This document shows positions 7,701 to 10,242 of a stretch of 10,242 nucleotides of DNA, in pieces. The position numbers and the translations under genes were made by a program. How positions within the stretch are numbered: the first letter of the stretch is position 1; every line of letters starts with the position of its first letter. The notes beneath the pieces are model-generated. The model searched no databases and was not told where the DNA came from. It was given only the letters and a program-made list of their open reading frames with translations. Source of the DNA: Spirogloea muscicola (lineage: Eukaryota; Streptophyta; Zygnematophyceae; Spirogloeales; Spirogloeaceae); contig WELB01000260.1 in assembly GCA_009602725.1 (NCBI GenBank), forward strand, positions 101,684 to 111,925. The letters run 5' to 3'.

Positions 7701-10080
7701 GCTAAAAGCTTCCGGCAGGGTGAAAGGGAGGGCAACAGGAGGCGGGAGTTGCAAACGGCTAGAGTGAACGGAATGAAGGCGGGGCAGTATAGGGGGCCAG
7801 GTGGAAGGCGGGGAAGGGACGACGAAGTGGTGGAGACAGGCGGGGTGGGGACGGGTATATGATCTACGGGTTCAGGGTTTAAGAGATTAGGGGTTATAGG
7901 CCACGTGAAGGAGGAGAGCGTCAGGTAAAGGTGAGGGTACGGTGGAGAGAGGTGCGGTGAGAGATGGGAAAAGTGGAGAGGGAAGGGGAGGAGGGGAGGA
8001 GGAGGGGGGGAGAGGTTGCTTGGGGTGAGGAGGAGAGAGAAGGAGAGAGGCAGATGGAGGAGAGGAGTGGACAGCGCACCTTGATGCCCTCGATGAGGCG
8101 GCCCGGCATCGAGCCGATGTACGTGCGCCGGTGGCCGCGGATGTCCGCCTCGTCCTTGACGCCGCCCAGGGCGATGCGCACGAACCTGCGTGCCACCGTC
8201 CGAGCAGCCGCTGTTCCTCACGCTCGGCTGCCGCTAGGCCCCAGTCCTACTCTAAACCCTGAGTCTTCAATTAAGCTCAAAGAAATTGGGAAATTTAAGG
8301 TAAGCCGGGTAATGGACAGTAAGTCGACCTGCGGCCGAGTGCGGACGCAATGGAGGACGCAAGTGACGTCTTGCCGACACCCGGCGGCCCGACGAAGCAC
8401 AGCACGGGCCCCGCGGCGTCGGGTTTCAGCTGGACGCGCAGCCCAAGAAGACGGCGGCTCGATTGTCAGTCACATTGGCCGCGACCGTGACAACACCGGC
8501 TGCAGCAAGTATGTCGCGGCAGCGGCGCTCACCCGGCGGACGGCGATGTACTCGATGATGCGCTGCTTGACCTTCTCCAGGCCCGAGTGCTCCTCGTCGA
8601 GCGTGCGCTTGGATGCAGCGAGGTCGAGCGGCGGCTCGGGCGCCGACGAGACGCGCCAGGGCAGGTCCGCCAGCAGCTCGACGTACTGCCGCGACGACGC
8701 GTACCCTGGCTGCGCCGGCTGCATCTTCCGCAGCCGCCTGGGCAATACAGTGTTGGCGCACGGTCATTGGCGAATGCCCTCTTGCAGCATGCGGAGGAGG
8801 AAGGAGGAGAGGAGGGCGGCCTGAGAGGGATGCAGCGGCGGCAGGGAGGGAGGCTGACAAGGGGAGGGAAGAGAGAGGGAGCGAGGGAGGAAGAGCAAAG
8901 GGAAGATGACAGAGAAGAGAGAGAGGGAGGACACATGGGAGGACGGAGAAAGGAGAGAGACCCAGAAGAGGGGGAGAGGAGGTGGTGGCGTGAAGGAAAG
9001 GGAGAGGCACAAGGAGGGAGGGAAGCAAGGTGGAGGAGAGAGGGAGGGCATGGAGGAGGGAGGTGAGGGGTTTGGGCTCCTCACCTGAGCTCGCGCTGGG
9101 CGGCCTTCCAGACGTTAGCTGGCATGCCTGCGGCCTCCATCTTGCGCTCCAGCGCGCCGACGTCGTCGTCCTCGTCGCCGTCCTCGCCGACGCGCCCGGC
9201 TCCGTCGCCGCCACCGCCGCCGAGCTCGTCCCGGAGGGCCCGCACCTGCTGCCGCAGCAGCGCCTCTCTGCTGCCGCCGCCGCCGCCGCCTCCCGCCGCC
9301 AGCTTCAGCACCGCGAGGTGCCGCGTGACGAGCTCCGTGGCCTTGGCCAGGCGCTCGCGGAGGCCGACTGCGTCCAGCATCGCCAGGCGCTCCACGAAGC
9401 TGCCCTCGACCGCCGCGACGAGCACGTCCGCCAGCCGGTGCGCCGGCACAGCTTCCACCAGCGCGTGTGTGCGCGCCGGCGCCTTCTGCCGCTGCCACAA
9501 ACCAGCCGGCCACAGCCGAGCGCCAACAATGAGAAAAGATTTTTAGGAACATTGCACAACTTCTGTAGCACGAGTTAAGTAAGCAAGAAAGTCGAGATGA
9601 TCACGTACAATTCATCATTCGTGGTTTGACATGTTGGGCTTTGAGAATCAAGTGCTGCTGACTATCCTACTGCAACTAAACAGTGAAAGATGGACCATGT
9701 GAAACGAAAAAAGTGCCACAGTTACACGAAAGTGCCACTAATGCACTGCAAATGGCCTTTGGTCTGGTTTAGGGTTCAGGGTTTATGTTTCAGGGTTTAG
9801 GTTTGTGTCCCCCAGAACCTGCTGTAGGGCGGAGATGAGCTCGCCGGCGACGGCCTTGAAGGCGGCGCCCAACGCAGCGGCCTCGGGGTCGGCGGCGAGG
9901 TGCGCCGCCTCGGCGGCGCCGCCATCGCGCTGCACGACGCGCGCGGTGTGGTACGGCCCCCGCGAGTTCATCTCCAGCACGTCGAAGCGCGCCACGCCCT
10001 CCAGCACGACCGCATACGTGACGCGCCCATGCGGCCGCTCCGTGTTGCGCGCCAGGTGCAGCGCCCGCGCCGCCACGCCG
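4673..10080 (-). CDS. LON2: Peroxisomal ATP-dependent Lon protease, 5'-partial, 13 exons
   Basis: AAA+ serine protease that degrades damaged matrix proteins in peroxisomes; plant LON2 also sustains matrix protein import and restrains pexophagy. Exons in transcript order: 10080-9819, 9491-9085, 8737-8533, 8429-8329, 8185-8080, 7535-7405, 7306-7093, 6821-6582, 6427-6350, 6098-5904, 5723-5472, 5083-4982, 4756-4673. All twelve junctions keep frame and give 791 residues, about 100 short of plant LON2 because the N-terminal exon(s) lie past the right edge. By residue of this partial protein: distal N-domain 1-87; helical/coiled-coil part to about 291; Walker A GPPGVGKT 305-312; Walker B LLDEID near 370-375; sensor 1 Asn 422; Arg finger 434; sensor 2 Arg 492; catalytic Ser 687 (GPSAG) and Lys 728 (GGVKEK); C-terminal SKL. 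No key residue is missing. Gly/Asp-rich and Ala-rich linkers are lineage-specific. Confidence 0.96.
5084..5471 (-). other. LON2: LON2 intron 11 (388 bases)
   Basis: Lies between the catalytic-lysine exon and [12 protein letters not shown]. The borders read AAG|GTGTGA and CTTGCAG|ATC. It is A/T-richer than its flanks (for example around 5225-5290 on the plus strand). I see no further element in it. Confidence 0.7.
5472..6427 (-). other. LON2: LON2 proteolytic-domain exons
   Basis: Exon 6427-6350 (26 codons) supplies [12 protein letters not shown]. Exon 6098-5904 starts [20 protein letters not shown] and includes GEVQFVEAS and [18 protein letters not shown], ending ALTW|GTAAGA. Exon 5723-5472 starts [10 protein letters not shown] after GCATAG and contains the catalytic serine in PKDGPSAG (codon 5603-5601), [10 protein letters not shown], and the catalytic lysine in VGGVKEK (codon 5480-5478). 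The Ser-Lys spacing of 41 residues is as expected for Lon. All exon borders here are phase 0. Confidence 0.95.
7652..7756 (+). repeat. Imperfect 20-base direct repeat in LON2 intron 5
   Basis: AGGAGGCGGAAGCTGCAAAC at 7652-7671 recurs at 7737-7756 as AGGAGGCGGGAGTTGCAAAC, with two mismatches and a period of 85 bases. The bases between do not obviously repeat. It may be a remnant of a tandem duplication or of a dispersed repeat. Confidence 0.6.
7970..8075 (+). repeat. Polypurine (AG-rich) tract in LON2 intron 5
   Basis: On the plus strand about 100 bases are almost only A and G (GGGGAGGAGGGGAGGAGGAG-type units), so the transcript is polypyrimidine. It lies right at the donor end of the intron (donor at 8079). 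Confidence 0.75.
8253..8262 (-). repeat. Telomere-like 10-mer in LON2 intron 4, opposite orientation
   Basis: TAAACCCTGA on the plus strand is the exact reverse complement of the TCAGGGTTTA copies found at 7592, 7872, 9776 and 9790. It is within the 143-base intron 8186-8328. Confidence 0.6.
8738..9084 (-). other. LON2: LON2 intron 2 (347 bases), mostly polypyrimidine
   Basis: Separates AQREL from [12 protein letters not shown]. It splits an Arg codon (AG|G) with a consensus donor CTCAG|GTGAGG and acceptor TTGCCCAG. Nearly its whole body is a purine tract on the plus strand (see 8785-9070). There is no coding sequence in it: the long open frames crossing it come from the lack of stops in low-complexity DNA. 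Confidence 0.8.
8785..9070 (+). repeat. Long GA-rich polypurine tract inside LON2 intron 2
   Basis: About 285 bases are dominated by GAGG, GGGAGAG and GAAGG units on the plus strand, with few interrupting pyrimidines (for example ACATGG near 8931 and GTGGTGGCGTG near 8982). Mirror-like polypurine tracts of this length can adopt triplex (H-DNA) structures; whether this one does is inference. Confidence 0.8.
9155..9299 (-). repeat. LON2: Coding trinucleotide runs in LON2 (poly-Gly and acidic linker)
   Basis: Runs of CCG/GCC on the plus strand (about 9205-9225 and 9273-9299) read GGC/GGG/GGA glycine codons. Between and beyond them the protein is Gly/Asp/Glu-rich ([13 protein letters not shown]). 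The position is the surface linker of the coiled-coil region, where length variation is tolerated in Lon. Confidence 0.75.
9492..9818 (-). other. LON2: LON2 intron 1 of this window (327 bases)
   Basis: Lies between ISALQQ|GTTCTG and TTTGTGGCAG. It includes a telomere-like cluster at 9767-9804. The remainder (about 9540-9760) is A/T-richer with no recognisable element. Confidence 0.7.
9767..9804 (+). repeat. Degenerate telomere-like cluster (TTTAGGG / TCAGGGTTTA)
   Basis: Three near-copies of the plant/algal telomere unit lie in 38 bases: GTTTAGGGTTCAGGGTTTA, then GTTTCAGGGTTTAGG. TCAGGGTTTA occurs twice (9776-9785 and 9790-9799). It is too short and degenerate to be a telomere; it is an interstitial motif immediately inside the intron donor. 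Confidence 0.7.
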
Positions 10081-10242
10081 CTGCAGCAAGGAGAAGGCAC
10101 CAAGTCCTGATATAAGAGTCGAGTGGTCAGGTTCAATCCCCGTCTGGCTCAGCTGTTCTGTGATTTGGGTTTTCCTCGGGCCAAGCATGGCGGAGAGAAG
10201 TATGGTGGCAGAGCATGGGGGAGGGCAGAGGGAGGGAGGGTG
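10081..10242 (-). other. LON2: Start of a further LON2 intron, cut by the window edge
   Basis: The exon at 10080 is entered through CCTTGCTGCAG with one base of a split codon, so an upstream exon must lie to the right. Residues expected before GVAARALHL are not encoded in these 162 bases in any suitable frame. The last 50 bases are again GA-rich (GAGGGCAGAGGGAGGGAGGG), as in other introns of this gene. Confidence 0.7.

Larger units (their letters stand above)
7536..8079 (-). other. LON2: LON2 intron 5 (544 bases), repeat-rich
   Basis: The longest intron of the gene, between LIEGIK|GTGCGC and GCGCAG|CGTGTC. It contains two copies of TCAGGGTTTA (7592-7601 and 7872-7881), a 20-base imperfect direct repeat (7652-7671 and 7737-7756), the palindrome-like AAAGCTAAAAGCTTCC at about 7698, and a polypurine tract at about 7970-8075. 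Nothing in it extends the protein, because the exons on either side join perfectly. Confidence 0.75.
6582..8737 (-). other. LON2: LON2 AAA+ ATPase exons
   Basis: Six exons. 8737-8533 leads in with [19 protein letters not shown] and [19 protein letters not shown]. 8429-8329 carries Walker A in [20 protein letters not shown] (Lys codon at 8372-8370). 8185-8080 gives [20 protein letters not shown], a near-invariant Lon signature. 7535-7405 has Walker B in [19 protein letters not shown]. 7306-7093 has sensor 1 VVFVATANR and [15 protein letters not shown]. 6821-6582 has sensor 2 in [17 protein letters not shown]. The codon for His in [11 protein letters not shown] is rebuilt only by splicing CA|C across 7405/7306, which confirms that weak donor (GTATCC). 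After sensor 2 the protein runs into an Ala-rich linker. Confidence 0.95.
9085..10080 (-). other. LON2: LON2 N-domain and coiled-coil exons
   Basis: Exon 10080-9819 enters with one base of a split codon and reads [20 protein letters not shown], then [13 protein letters not shown]. This is the second half of the Lon substrate-recognition (LAN) domain and closely resembles plant LON2. It ends CTACAGCAG|GTTCTG. Exon 9491-9085 follows GTGGCAG; a second in-frame acceptor two codons on is possible. It holds the helical hairpin ([27 protein letters not shown]) and ends [20 protein letters not shown]. Two low-complexity inserts occur: seven glycines at about 9275-9297, and a Gly/Asp/Glu-rich stretch at about 9155-9225 where plant LON2 has a short acidic run. 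Confidence 0.9.

Noticed and set aside
7964-8824. 286-residue open frame on the plus strand
   Set aside because: It runs antisense through LON2 exons (including Walker A) and GA-rich introns. The lack of stops comes from purine-rich, GC-rich DNA.
8426-9214. 262-residue minus-strand frame, Ser/Leu/Pro-rich
   Set aside because: It reads through the polypyrimidine intron in a different frame from the Lon exons. The spliced frame matches Lon on both sides of the intron.
9767-9804. Chromosome end / true telomere
   Set aside because: There are only a few degenerate units, inside an intron and flanked by coding exons on both sides.
10107-10145. tRNA-like 3' half, with GGTTCAATCC resembling a B box / T loop
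   Set aside because: The stem has mismatches, no matching 5' acceptor half (GAGCCAG) lies upstream, and where it should be is LON2 coding sequence. Probably coincidence.

Overview
The window is nuclear DNA from a eukaryote. It holds two intron-rich protein genes lying tail to tail. The best guess is a unicellular green alga, perhaps a trebouxiophyte such as a Coccomyxa- or Chlorella-like species. The reasons are: about one short intron per 100-200 coding bases with GT/AG borders; a plant-type peroxisomal Lon protease; an MscS-like channel with a plastid-like leader; and intronic motifs resembling the plant/algal telomere repeat TTTAGGG. The genus is inference. No bacterial operon, phage, CRISPR array or transposase is present.

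Plus strand, 14-4136: a mechanosensitive channel of the MscS/MSL family. I assemble ten exons: 14-73, 787-998, 1099-1216, 1402-1490, 1602 or 1637-1759, 2182-2338, 2615-2836, 3091-3198, 3443-3664 and 3969-4136. Every junction is in frame except that between exons four and five. There the acceptor that looks best (1601/1602) breaks the frame by one base, while a second one (1636/1637) keeps it and gives 492 residues. The start at 14 is the first ATG seen, but the frame is open to the window edge.

Intergenic, 4137-4672: 536 bases holding both 3' untranslated regions. A TGTAA poly(A)-like signal for the minus-strand gene is the only element recognised.

Minus strand, 10080-4673: an ATP-dependent Lon protease lacking its N-terminal exon(s), which lie beyond the right edge. 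Thirteen exons join without any frame conflict into 791 residues covering the distal N-domain, coiled coil, AAA+ module, Ser-Lys protease domain and a C-terminal Ser-Lys-Leu. That ending is a canonical type 1 peroxisomal targeting signal, so this is the peroxisomal/glyoxysomal LON2 type rather than the mitochondrial LON1 type.

The introns carry the least explained structure: polypurine/polypyrimidine tracts in several LON2 introns and in channel intron 1, five copies of a telomere-like 10-mer in three LON2 introns, and a 20-base imperfect direct repeat. The two genes have no obvious shared pathway. One would relieve organelle membrane tension and the other would control peroxisomal protein quality.
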